Assembly: GCF_011290685.1 (NCBI RefSeq)
Contig: NZ_JAANYN010000001.1
Coordinates: 62,001 to 126,000 of the forward strand
Reading direction: 5' to 3'
DNA from: Cyclobacterium plantarum
Lineage (GTDB): Bacteria; Bacteroidota; Bacteroidia; Cytophagales; Cyclobacteriaceae
DNA: 64,000 nt
Below the pieces are notes generated by a model that was not told where the DNA came from, did no database searches, and worked only from the letters and a program-made list of their open reading frames with translations. Both the position numbers and the translations under genes were made by a program. Position 1 is the first letter of the stretch; each line of letters starts with the position of its first letter. Positions 7,912-16,047 of this stretch are shown here, in pieces.

Positions 7912-10900
7912 ATGGAATTAAACAGGCTGAAACCAAGGAAGGCACTGAACAAAGCCTTTTTGAAAGTAAAACCCAACAGGACTGAAATCGAAGGTTTCAA
8001 AACAAATCTTATCCAGCTACTCGACAGGATCAATGATACAGAATCGGAAGAGTTTCATAAGAACCTGGTTTCAGACTTTTTAAAGGATACCTATTACAAG
8101 CAGAACCATTTCATTAATACCAAAGGACGAAACGACCTTGTAATTCATAACGGAGACAAGGCAAAAAGCACAGTTGGAGTTATCATTGAAGCGAAGAAGC
8201 CGACCAATAAAAGCGAGATGGTGACAACTGAAAAGCTAAATGCGAAGGCCTTTCAGGAATTGGTGCTTTATTATCTAAGAGAAAGAATTACACAAAACAA
8301 TCTTGAAACCAGGCATTTGATTATCACAAACATCAATGAATGGTTCATTTTTGACGCAACTACTTTTGACAGACTTTTTGCTCAGAACAAAAAGCTTGTA
8401 AAACAATTCAACGACTTTGAAGGCGGTCGATTAGCGGACACCAAAACCGACTTTTTCTACAAGCAAATTGCCGAGCCATTTATCGCAGAAATCAAAATTG
8501 AAATTGAATATACCTACTTCAATTTGCAGGAATATCAAAAGCCGCTTCGAAACGATGATAAGGCGGACGACAATAAATTGATTGCTTTATTCAAACTTTT
8601 ATCACCGGAACATCTTTTAAAACTTCCATTTACCAACGATAGCAACAGCCTTGACAAGCGTTTTTACAGCGAGTTGCTGCATATAATCGGATTGACTGAA
8701 ACAAAAGTAGGCGGTAAGAAGCTAATTGAAAGGAGCAAACCAGATGAACGACACACGGGAACTATCCTTGAAAACGCCATTATTCAACTTGACAGTTTGG
8801 ATAAAATCAGCCGTTTGGAACGACAAAGCCAATTTGGAAACACCCAACAGGAAAAGCTTTTTAATGTAGGGCTCGAATTATCCATCACCTGGATCAACAG
8901 AATCCTCTTCTTAAAATTGATGGAAGCCCAACTCATCAGCTATCACAAAGGAGATAAATCGTATTCGTTTCTCAACCTTGACAAAATCAAAAACTATGAC
9001 GACCTGAACAGCTTGTTTTTTCAGGTATTGGCACGGAAGTATGAGGAGAGAAATGAGGATGTGATCAAGGTTTTTGAGAAAGTTCCCTATCTCAACTCTT
9101 CTCTCTTTGAGCCAACCGAAATTGAGCAGGACACCATTTTTATCAGCAACCTGAGGGATGATAAAACCATTCCTATCCTTTCGTCAACCGTGCTGAAAAA
9201 CGAGCAAGGGAAGAAAAGAACGGGAAGTTTAACCACCCTTCAATACCTTTTTGAATTTCTGAATGCTTACGATTTCAGCAGTGAAGGCTCAGAAGAAATT
9301 CAGGAAGAAAACAAATCACTCATCAATGCCGCTGTTCTCGGGTTGATTTTCGAGAAAATCAACGGGTACAAAGACGGTTCGTTTTTTACGCCGGGTTTCA
9401 TCACCATGTATATGTGCCGTGAAACCATTCGCAGAGCGGTCGTCCACAAATTCAAAGAGGCAGTTGGTTCCTTCCATTCAGGTCAAAAAAACCTCAGCGC
9501 AAATCCATCTCCCAATAGTAAGAGGGGGGAAGGTAAAATTGAACTACAGGGGAAAAAGGTAGATCCGAAGATTTTGGAGTTTGCGAGGAGCAATCGAAAA
9601 GAGGCTACCCAAGCAGAGGCTTTTCTTTGGGAAATTCTAAGAAATAGAAAGTTGAGTGGACTGAAGTTTAGGAGGCAGCATCCCGTTGATGATAAGTTTA
9701 TATTGGATTTTTATTGTGCAGAAAAAAGGTTGGTAGTCGAAATTGATGTGGATCATCACGATGATGAAGATCAAAAAGAATATGACGAAGGCAGGACTTA
9801 CGAATTAAGTGAATTGGGGCTCACTGTCCTAAGATTTTCAAATCAGGAGGTTCTTTTTGAGACAGAAAAGGTAATACAGAAAATTTTGGATACAACTTCC
9901 AACCTAAAGCGTCCCATCGCCAATAGCAATAGCCAGGTGGAGAAAGTCCCCTCGCCCTCTGGGAGAGGGGATTTTGGGGTGAGGGTGGAAAACCTGGATG
10001 ATGTATATGACCTCATTGGACCTGGTGGGATTTTTTCCTACAAGGAAGCCAATGATATTGTAAACAGTCTGAAAATTTGCGACCCTGCTGTGGGTTCAGG
10101 ACACTTTTTGGTTTCCGCCCTCAATGAAATGATTGCAGTAAAGAATGATTTGAAAATCCTGCAGGACCGGGAAGGCAAACGCCTTAAAGAATATCAGGTG
10201 GAGGTGGTCAATGACGAACTCATTGTCACGGACGAAGAAGGAGAACTTTTTGACTACAATCCCAATAGCAAGGAAAGCCAGCGAATACAAGAAACACTCT
10301 TTCACGAAAAACAAACCATTATTGAACGTTGCCTTTTCGGTGTGGACATTAACCCGAATTCCGTAAAAATTTGCCGTTTGCGTTTGTGGATTGAGCTTTT
10401 AAAAAGTGCTTATTATAAAAGAGAAGACCTGTCAGGTTTTCAAAACCTGACAGGTCTAAGAGCCCTCGAAACGCTTCCCAATATTGACATCAACATCAAG
10501 TGCGGCAACTCTTTGGTCAGTCGTTTTGACATTGATGCCGACATGAAGCAGGCTTTGAAGAAAAGTAAGTGGACGATAGATAGCTACCGAATAGCGGTTG
10601 ACACCTATCGAAATGCGGAAAACAAGGAGCAGAAAAGAGAAATGGAACGGCTGATCGCTGATATCAAATTTGATTTCAAAAGTGAAATAGCCAAAAATCA
10701 TCCCATCAAAAAAAAACTTACAAAATTAGGACATGAGCTTTTTCTGCTTACAGGAAAAGGGAGAGGTGGCTTTGGCTTAATGCTGTTTGAACCGGATGAG
10801 GAATATAGTAAGGACAAAAAGCTCAATAAAATCAGGAAGGAGAGAATCCGGAAAATTGAAGATGAAATAAACAAGCTTTCTAAAGAATTAGAAGAGATTG

Positions 10901-12180
10901 AAAACAACAAAATATTTGATAATGCCTTTGAATGGCGTTTTGAATTTCCCGAAGTGCTGAATGATGATGGAGATTTTGTGGGCTTTGATGTGGTTATTGG
11001 GAATCCGCCATACAAGTTAGTTGATCTAAATAGCTTTTCAGAGTCAGATCGAAGCTACTATTCTACCAATTTTAAAGTTTCACAGTACAAACCTGATTTG
11101 TTTCATCTATTTTTAGAAAAATCTTTTTCTCTTTTGAAAGATAATTCTGAGTTTTCATTCATTATTCCGAGTACATGGATGACACAAAAATTCACGGAAA
11201 ATCTTAGAAAATTTGTTCTAGAATATTATTTAATTCAGAGAGTTATACATTTTGATTTTCCAGTTTTTGATGAGGCTGATGTTTACACTCAGATTCTAAC
11301 CGCATCGAAGCAAAATCTAAGCGGTTCTCATTCTATAAAATTCAATAGAGTATCGGACTTTGATCAAAATTTTGAAATTGAACCTTTATACGGAAAGCAA
11401 GAAGTTTTCCTTTCTAAAGAGAATTTTATAATAGACATAAGAAGTTTAACTCCTGTTGGGAAATTTATTTCGAAGATTAAAACTCAATACCCGAAGTTGG
11501 AAGAAATTGCTCGGGCATCTTTAGGTTGTCAAGCATATAATAGTAGTAAACATAGCCCAGAACAGATTAAAAACAGAGTATTTCATGCAGAAGAAAAACT
11601 TAGTGATGAATATTTAGAAGAACTCGCAGGAAGTGATGTTGGTAGATATCATTTCGAAAGAATTAAAGGTAAATGGATTAAATATGGAAGCTGGCTCCAT
11701 GATTATCGAAGTATGGATTGGTTAACGGGTGGTCGTATACTGATCAGGGAAGTTACAGGTAAGAAGCCATATCAAATTCAAGCCTCATATTTGGAGGAAA
11801 CATTCTGTAACTATAAAACAATTCTAAATGTAAGTCCAAAAGCAGATGTAGAATATTCGATGAAACTACTTTGCGGAATTCTAAATTCAACTCTATTGTC
11901 ATTCATTTTCAGTAACAGTTCGAATAAAATTCAATCAAAATCTTTTCCTAGGGTTTGTGTAGGAGATTTGAAAGCCTTTCCGATTGTAGTTCCACAAAGT
12001 GAATTTGAGATTTTATTATCAAATCAAATCATATCAAATGTCTCAGAAATTATCCACCTAAAAGAACGGAATCAAGCAGCAGACACTACTGATTTAGAAA
12101 ACCAAATAGACCATTTAGTCTACCAGCTTTACAATTTAACAGAAGAAGAAATTAAAATGATTGAAGGTGATGGAACATAA
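7912..12180 (+). CDS. Single-chain type IIG-like (Eco57I-class) restriction-modification enzyme
   Basis: Fused nuclease, methyltransferase and specificity protein of 1422 residues. The N-terminal domain, of the kind labelled DUF7149, carries a PD-(D/E)xK centre: Asp75 in NDLVI and Glu93-Ala-Lys95 in VIIEAKK. A helical linker leads to the N6-adenine methyltransferase: motif I DPAVGSGHFLV at 724-734 and catalytic NPPY at 1031-1034 in DVVIGNPPYKL. The C-terminal third, about residues 1040-1410, is the target-recognition region and is AT-richer than the rest. Two segments are foreign to the family plan: a DUF559 nuclease domain at about 520-692, and 11 residues from a palindrome near 838-849. Both keep the reading frame. 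Such enzymes cut DNA near unmodified recognition sites and defend against phage. Motifs look intact, but activity with the insertions is uncertain. The stop codon overlaps the start of the next gene. Confidence 0.88.
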   Translation: MELNRLKPRKALNKAFLKVKPNRTEIEGFKTNLIQLLDRINDTESEEFHKNLVSDFLKDTYYKQNHFINTKGRNDLVIHNGDKAKSTVGVIIEAKKPTNKSEMVTTEKLNAKAFQELVLYYLRERITQNNLETRHLIITNINEWFIFDATTFDRLFAQNKKLVKQFNDFEGGRLADTKTDFFYKQIAEPFIAEIKIEIEYTYFNLQEYQKPLRNDDKADDNKLIALFKLLSPEHLLKLPFTNDSNSLDKRFYSELLHIIGLTETKVGGKKLIERSKPDERHTGTILENAIIQLDSLDKISRLERQSQFGNTQQEKLFNVGLELSITWINRILFLKLMEAQLISYHKGDKSYSFLNLDKIKNYDDLNSLFFQVLARKYEERNEDVIKVFEKVPYLNSSLFEPTEIEQDTIFISNLRDDKTIPILSSTVLKNEQGKKRTGSLTTLQYLFEFLNAYDFSSEGSEEIQEENKSLINAAVLGLIFEKINGYKDGSFFTPGFITMYMCRETIRRAVVHKFKEAVGSFHSGQKNLSANPSPNSKRGEGKIELQGKKVDPKILEFARSNRKEATQAEAFLWEILRNRKLSGLKFRRQHPVDDKFILDFYCAEKRLVVEIDVDHHDDEDQKEYDEGRTYELSELGLTVLRFSNQEVLFETEKVIQKILDTTSNLKRPIANSNSQVEKVPSPSGRGDFGVRVENLDDVYDLIGPGGIFSYKEANDIVNSLKICDPAVGSGHFLVSALNEMIAVKNDLKILQDREGKRLKEYQVEVVNDELIVTDEEGELFDYNPNSKESQRIQETLFHEKQTIIERCLFGVDINPNSVKICRLRLWIELLKSAYYKREDLSGFQNLTGLRALETLPNIDINIKCGNSLVSRFDIDADMKQALKKSKWTIDSYRIAVDTYRNAENKEQKREMERLIADIKFDFKSEIAKNHPIKKKLTKLGHELFLLTGKGRGGFGLMLFEPDEEYSKDKKLNKIRKERIRKIEDEINKLSKELEEIENNKIFDNAFEWRFEFPEVLNDDGDFVGFDVVIGNPPYKLVDLNSFSESDRSYYSTNFKVSQYKPDLFHLFLEKSFSLLKDNSEFSFIIPSTWMTQKFTENLRKFVLEYYLIQRVIHFDFPVFDEADVYTQILTASKQNLSGSHSIKFNRVSDFDQNFEIEPLYGKQEVFLSKENFIIDIRSLTPVGKFISKIKTQYPKLEEIARASLGCQAYNSSKHSPEQIKNRVFHAEEKLSDEYLEELAGSDVGRYHFERIKGKWIKYGSWLHDYRSMDWLTGGRILIREVTGKKPYQIQASYLEETFCNYKTILNVSPKADVEYSMKLLCGILNSTLLSFIFSNSSNKIQSKSFPRVCVGDLKAFPIVVPQSEFEILLSNQIISNVSEIIHLKERNQAADTTDLENQIDHLVYQLYNLTEEEIKMIEGDGT
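9460..9985 (+). mobile_element. In-frame DUF559 nuclease-domain insertion with REP-like borders
   Basis: Between the helical linker and methyltransferase motif I, the protein contains about 170 residues that do not belong to Eco57I-type enzymes. The core, residues 544-663, is a DUF559 (Vsr/MTES-like endonuclease) domain: KFRRQHPVDDKFILDFYC with Asp599, then RLVVEIDVDHHDD with Glu610, and LTVLRFSNQEV at the end. The left border encodes NPSPNSKRGEG and the right border VPSPSGRGDFGVRV. Such proline/glycine/arginine strings are translated palindromic repeats seen around DUF559 genes in Bacteroidota. The domain seems to have been inserted as a repeat-bounded cassette without a frameshift. The usual DG after the catalytic Glu-x pair reads DV here. 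The exact ends are inferred. Confidence 0.65.
9948..9985 (+). repeat. REP-like palindrome at the right border of the DUF559 insertion
   Basis: CCCTCGCCC pairs imperfectly with GGGTGAGGG, and an inner CTCT pairs with AGAG around GGG. A second, weaker hairpin (CTCCC...GGGGG, about 9510-9535) lies at the left border. The GC-rich form contrasts with the surrounding sequence. Confidence 0.65.
10425..10457 (+). repeat. 33-nt perfect palindrome inserted in frame
   Basis: AGACCTGTCAGGTTTT, one central C, then the exact reverse complement. The 33 bases equal 11 codons and add roughly DLSGFQNLTGL between the conserved WIELLKSAYYK and ALETLPNIDINI of the methyltransferase. The same kind of palindrome is, to my knowledge, scattered through many Bacteroidota genomes. 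Confidence 0.85.
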
Positions 12181-12568
12181 AATAATCTTATCGGATTTGG
12201 AAAAACTTTTGTTTCCGGAGTATTACCCCTACTTTAAAAATCGCTTTAAAGAGGAGTTGAGCTATTTAAGGTCAGGCAAATGGGATGATTCTTCTATAAC
12301 CAACATCAGTTTTAAAGTAAAACTTGCCAGGTATAGTTTCAATGTCTCAGATCCTAAAATCCGATATTTTCTCAATGGTCTATTTAACCAGCAGGTGGAT
12401 CATTTTTATGATTGGCAAAATGAGTACAATTGGTACGAATTAAAACCCATACTCTTATTGTTTTCAACCTTTACCGATGTAAAAAGTATTGCTGATTTGG
12501 AAAAGAGAGCCAGGAAACCCCAACTGAAAAAACTATTTCAGAAGTATTTACCGGTGCAAATCAGGTAA
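12170..12568 (+). CDS. Small protein coupled to the type IIG enzyme, unknown function
   Basis: 132 residues starting MEHKIILSDLEKLLFPEYYP. The ATG lies inside the last codons of the restriction-modification gene (11-nt overlap), so it is probably translationally coupled. An alternative start lies nine bases upstream. It has no signal peptide or membrane segment; it is rich in aromatic and basic residues (YFKNRFKEELSYLRSG, FYDWQNEYNWYELKP) and looks all-helical. I recognise no catalytic motif. By position it could assist, control or repair the effects of the restriction enzyme, but that is inference only. Confidence 0.75.
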   Translation: MEHKIILSDLEKLLFPEYYPYFKNRFKEELSYLRSGKWDDSSITNISFKVKLARYSFNVSDPKIRYFLNGLFNQQVDHFYDWQNEYNWYELKPILLLFSTFTDVKSIADLEKRARKPQLKKLFQKYLPVQIR

Positions 12569-12608
12569 AAGCCAAAAAGTACTAACCGAATCTTCTTGCA
12601 AATTGTAA

Positions 12609-12863
12609 ATGAATAGAATAATGATTGACATACTATTTGATTTGAAAGAAGAGGAAATTAAAATAATGAGGACAGCGAAAAATCAGGTGAAAAGTTTTTG
12701 AGAAAGGGCTTTTTCCGTTAACGAGACTTGTAAACAAGTTTGGGTCATTACAGGGGTCAAGGTATTGCCTGTTGAAGTTGTACAAATGGTAGCGAATTTA
12801 GCACAATTGGACTTCATCAAGAACTATGATAAACCCGGAGTAAAACTTGCTTTGCCTACATGA
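12609..12863 (+). pseudogene. Possible small gene or gene remnant downstream of the defence genes
   Basis: By my reading an ATG opens a frame with MIDILFDLKEEEIK near its start and a coherent second part, VWVITGVKVLPVEVVQMV, then LDFIKNYDKPGVKLALPT before a TGA. The second part looks like real protein, but frame continuity across the T-run near 12711 is uncertain, so it may be a decayed gene. No family is recognised. The rest of the 455-bp gap holds only the promoter of the next gene. Confidence 0.3.
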
Positions 12864-12976
12864 TACTAGAGCACTGATTATTTTTGATTCAGAATGGCAA
12901 ATGATTTGTCCAATTCCATTCCCTGAGTTTCTGTTTGTTAAAGTTATGCTTTTCCGCTTTTGATTACAGAATACTT

Positions 12977-13007
12977 TTGTTATTGATTAAAACATCATCT
13001 ATATTTG
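12977..13007 (+). promoter_or_regulatory. Strong Bacteroidetes-type promoter
   Basis: TTG (within TTTTG), exactly 20 nt, then TATATTTG. Both elements match the consensus, and the predicted start site lies about 10 nt before the ATG of the TPR gene. Confidence 0.75.
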
Positions 13008-13023
13008 CCACTCAAATTTTAAA

Positions 13024-13746
13024 ATGATGGCGAAGCAAAAGACCAGAAAGGGAAAAGCAGCACCTGATACATCAAACGAACTTCTGGAAAATCCGGAGGC
13101 GATAGCTACCCGTTTGGGAAGAGGAGAAGCGTTTGTAAAGGAAAACACCAAATTGGTAGGAGGCATCATTGGCCTGATGATATTGATCATTGCCGGTATC
13201 GTCGGTTACCAAATACATAAGGCCAACCAGAATGAAAAGGCCCAGGGGGAAATGTTTCAGGCCGTTTATTATTATGAACAGGATAGTCTGGATTTTGCGC
13301 TTAACGGAGATGGCGTACAGCCCGGTTTTCTGGATATAATTGACGAATACGGAGGAACTGCCGCCGCCAACCTGTCCCATTTTTACACCGGATCAATCTA
13401 CCTTTCTCAAGGAGAATACCAAAACGCCCTGGATCACCTCGAAAATTTTTCCGCATCGGATTTCTTTGTTCAGGCTCAGGCATACTCACTTACAGGGGAT
13501 GCTTACATGGAATTGGGTAATCAGGAAGAGGCCATCAGGTCTTACCAGAGAGCCTCAGACTACAAGACAAATAAATATTTCACACCGAAGTATTTGTTTA
13601 AATTGGCCATTGCCTACGAAGAAGCTGGAAACCTGCAAGAAGCCATAGCCACCTATGGGGAAATTGAATCCAAGTACCCGGACTCCTACGAATACACCGA
13701 AGCGCGGAAACATAAGGCAAGGCTGGAAGGCCTCGCTTCTAATTGA
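13024..13746 (+). CDS. Membrane-anchored tetratricopeptide repeat protein
   Basis: 240 residues. A basic cytoplasmic N-terminus (KQKTRKGKAAP) is followed by a single membrane helix at about 45-64 (LVGGIIGLMILIIAGIVGYQI) and then helical repeats: LSHFYTGSIYLSQGEYQNAL, QAYSLTGDAYMELGNQEEAI, YLFKLAIAYEEAGNLQEAI. The layout is like YfgM, which binds exported proteins near the Sec translocon, but overall similarity is only architectural. It has its own promoter and a terminator before ribH, so it is probably monocistronic. Confidence 0.85.
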   Translation: MMAKQKTRKGKAAPDTSNELLENPEAIATRLGRGEAFVKENTKLVGGIIGLMILIIAGIVGYQIHKANQNEKAQGEMFQAVYYYEQDSLDFALNGDGVQPGFLDIIDEYGGTAAANLSHFYTGSIYLSQGEYQNALDHLENFSASDFFVQAQAYSLTGDAYMELGNQEEAIRSYQRASDYKTNKYFTPKYLFKLAIAYEEAGNLQEAIATYGEIESKYPDSYEYTEARKHKARLEGLASN

Positions 13747-13769
13747 TATGAATCTGATCATTGATAAAG

Positions 13770-13804
13770 AAGAGTAAGGCCGATTTTGGTTTTACTCTTT
13801 TTTT
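13770..13804 (+). terminator. Intrinsic terminator between the TPR gene and ribH
   Basis: AAGAGTAA pairs with TTACTCTT, followed by a run of T. Confidence 0.7.
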
Positions 13805-13821
13805 ATGAAAATTTTGTAAAT

Positions 13822-14298
13822 ATGGCTACATCCTTAAAAAACCTCAGTCAACATTCGGAAAATAACATACAGGATATCAGCGACAAGAAATTTGCCTTGG
13901 TAGTATCTGAGTGGAATGATGAAATTACCGAATCCCTGTATGGTGCTGCCCTGGAAACATTGCTGCGGTATGGTGCCAAAGAGAAAAACATTTACAGAAA
14001 AAACGTTCCTGGTTCCTTTGAATTGCCATTAGGTGCTCAGTGGCTGGCCAAGATGGAGCAGATAGATGCTGTGATCTGCCTGGGATGTGTGATACAGGGC
14101 GAAACGCGCCATTTCGATTTTATATGTGATGCCGTTGCCCATGGCATTACACAGGTAGGTTTGAAATACGACAAACCGGTAATATTTGGGGTATTGACTC
14201 CGGAAAACCAACAGCAGGCTTTGGACAGGGCTGGAGGAAAGCATGGGAATAAAGGAGATGAAGCGGCCATTACGGCCATCAAAATGCTTGGATTTTAA
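13822..14298 (+). CDS. ribH: 6,7-dimethyl-8-ribityllumazine synthase
   Basis: Penultimate step of riboflavin synthesis: joins 5-amino-6-ribitylaminouracil with dihydroxybutanone phosphate. Visible family motifs are VVSEWNDEIT, the substrate loop VPGSFELPLGA, and CLGCVIQGETRHFDFICDAVAHGI with the catalytic His, then FGVLTPENQQQALDRAGG. At 158 residues it has full length and no extra domain. I start at MATSLKNLS because the 12 residues before it run through the preceding terminator. No other rib genes are nearby, which is common in Bacteroidota. Confidence 0.95.
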   Translation: MATSLKNLSQHSENNIQDISDKKFALVVSEWNDEITESLYGAALETLLRYGAKEKNIYRKNVPGSFELPLGAQWLAKMEQIDAVICLGCVIQGETRHFDFICDAVAHGITQVGLKYDKPVIFGVLTPENQQQALDRAGGKHGNKGDEAAITAIKMLGF

Positions 14299-14343
14299 GC
14301 GGGAATATCCCATCCATCAAGAAATTTTAAACTGTTTTTTCTT

Positions 14344-15669
14344 ATGAAAATCATGAAATTCGGAGGTACTTCCGTAGGAAGACCGGAAAGAATGCATCAG
14401 GTCAAGGAATTGATTACTGCTGATGATGACAAGAAAATTGTGGTATTGTCGGCACTGTCCGGAACGACCAATGCCCTTGTAGGTATAGGGGAAGCTTTGG
14501 CTGAGGGAAAAAAGGAACTGGCCAAACAAAAAATTGATGCCCTCAATGAGCATTACAATAATTTTTACCTGGAATTGCTGACATCGAAAGCGGGAAGAGC
14601 CAAAGCTGCCCAGATCATCAAGGAGCATTTCGAATTTTTGACCATTATTTTAAAGATTTCTTTTAATGAGGCCATCAACAAGGATATCCTGGCTCAGGGG
14701 GAATTATTGTCCACCAAGCTGTTTTATACCTTGTTGCAGGAACTGGAGATTCCAGCCGTTTTCCTTCCTGCACTCGAATTTATGAGCATTGATGAAAATG
14801 ATGAGCCTGAACTTTCCAAAATCAGGCAAAGGCTGGAGGCCATTTTGACCAGATATCCTGAAGATAGTATTTTTATCACTCAGGGATATATTTGTAAGAA
14901 CCACCGAAATGAAGTAGATAATCTTAAAAGAGGCGGGAGTGATTATACCGCTTCTTTGATAGGGGCTGCCACCTCAGCAAGCGTGGTGGAAATCTGGACA
15001 GATATTGACGGCATGCATAACAATGATCCCCGAATTGTGGAACAGACCCGGGCCATCGCCCATTTGTCATTTGATGAAGCAGCCGAACTGGCTTATTTTG
15101 GTGCAAAAATCCTCCATCCAGCATCTATTTGGCCTGCCCAATTGCACAATGTTCCTGTAAAACTCCTCAATACCATGGAACCCGATGCTCCTGGTACTAC
15201 CATCACCGGTGGCGGAGATGGAACGGTTGGGGTAAAAGCAATCGCTGGCAAGGATGGTATTACGGCTTTAAAAATCAAATCCAGCAGGATGCTTCTGGCC
15301 TATGGCTTTCTGAGAAAGGTGTTTGAAATATTTGAAAAGTACCGCACGGCCATAGACATGATAACTACCTCTGAGGTGGCCATTTCCCTGACCATGGATG
15401 ATGTTTCCCATTTAAAGGAAATCACCGCTGAATTGCAGAAATTGGGAAAAGTGGAAGTAGACCATCACCTGTCCATCATTTGTATCGTGGGGAATAACAT
15501 CATGGAGGAAAAAGGGGTTTTGAATAAAATAATGGACAGTTTGGAACAGATTCCCTTGCGCATGGTTTCTTATGGAGGGAGCAGGCACAATGTTTCTTTG
15601 CTTATTGATGGAAAGCAGAAGGAAAGGGTATTGCAAAGTCTGAATCAGAGATTATTCGATTTTGAATAA
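14344..15669 (+). CDS. lysC: Aspartate kinase
   Basis: Phosphorylates aspartate, the first step towards lysine, threonine and methionine. The N-terminal kinase domain shows KFGGTSVG, ITQGYICKN and the nucleotide/aspartate site GGSDYTASLIGAA, plus WTDIDGMHNNDPR. The C-terminal part (about 300-440) has two ACT-type domains with KIKSSRMLLAYGFLRKVFEIF and ISLTMDD, suggesting end-product control. At 441 residues it is monofunctional, with no homoserine dehydrogenase domain attached. It is followed after four bases by the DUF6787 gene. Confidence 0.93.
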   Translation: MKIMKFGGTSVGRPERMHQVKELITADDDKKIVVLSALSGTTNALVGIGEALAEGKKELAKQKIDALNEHYNNFYLELLTSKAGRAKAAQIIKEHFEFLTIILKISFNEAINKDILAQGELLSTKLFYTLLQELEIPAVFLPALEFMSIDENDEPELSKIRQRLEAILTRYPEDSIFITQGYICKNHRNEVDNLKRGGSDYTASLIGAATSASVVEIWTDIDGMHNNDPRIVEQTRAIAHLSFDEAAELAYFGAKILHPASIWPAQLHNVPVKLLNTMEPDAPGTTITGGGDGTVGVKAIAGKDGITALKIKSSRMLLAYGFLRKVFEIFEKYRTAIDMITTSEVAISLTMDDVSHLKEITAELQKLGKVEVDHHLSIICIVGNNIMEEKGVLNKIMDSLEQIPLRMVSYGGSRHNVSLLIDGKQKERVLQSLNQRLFDFE

Positions 15670-15673
15670 GCAA

Positions 15674-16009
15674 ATGCCAAAGGAAAGTAAGCCCGGATTT
15701 CTGGAACGGCTTAAGGTCAAATGGAAGCTTAAGAGCCTGTGGCAGGTTGTGCTGGTATTGCTGGTTTTTTCCTGTACCGGATTTACAATACTGTTCGTAA
15801 AGAAGCCCATATTTGATTTCCTGGGAGTAGATACCACTGGGGGAGGTTTTATAAAAACAGTCATTTATTTATTGCTGGTACTCCCATTGTACCAAATATT
15901 TCTGCTGGTCTACGGATTTCTTTTCGGGCAGTTTTCTTTCTTTTGGGAAAAAGAAAAACAATTTATTCGCCGTATGGGGAGATTGTTCTCGCAAAAAGCG
16001 AAGAAATAA
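15674..16009 (+). CDS. DUF6787-like small inner-membrane protein
   Basis: 111 residues with two membrane helices (about 21-42 and 60-85) and a basic tail RRMGRLFSQKAKK. Motifs FVKKPIFDFLGV and QFSFFWEKEKQFIRRM fit the Bacteroidota family I know as DUF6787. An ATG start four bases after the aspartate kinase stop is chosen over an upstream TTG that overlaps it. Co-directional with the ABC exporter downstream. Function unknown. Confidence 0.75.
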   Translation: MPKESKPGFLERLKVKWKLKSLWQVVLVLLVFSCTGFTILFVKKPIFDFLGVDTTGGGFIKTVIYLLLVLPLYQIFLLVYGFLFGQFSFFWEKEKQFIRRMGRLFSQKAKK

Positions 16010-16047
16010 AGCATACGGTTGTTCACCTTTTGAATGCAAAGCAAAAC

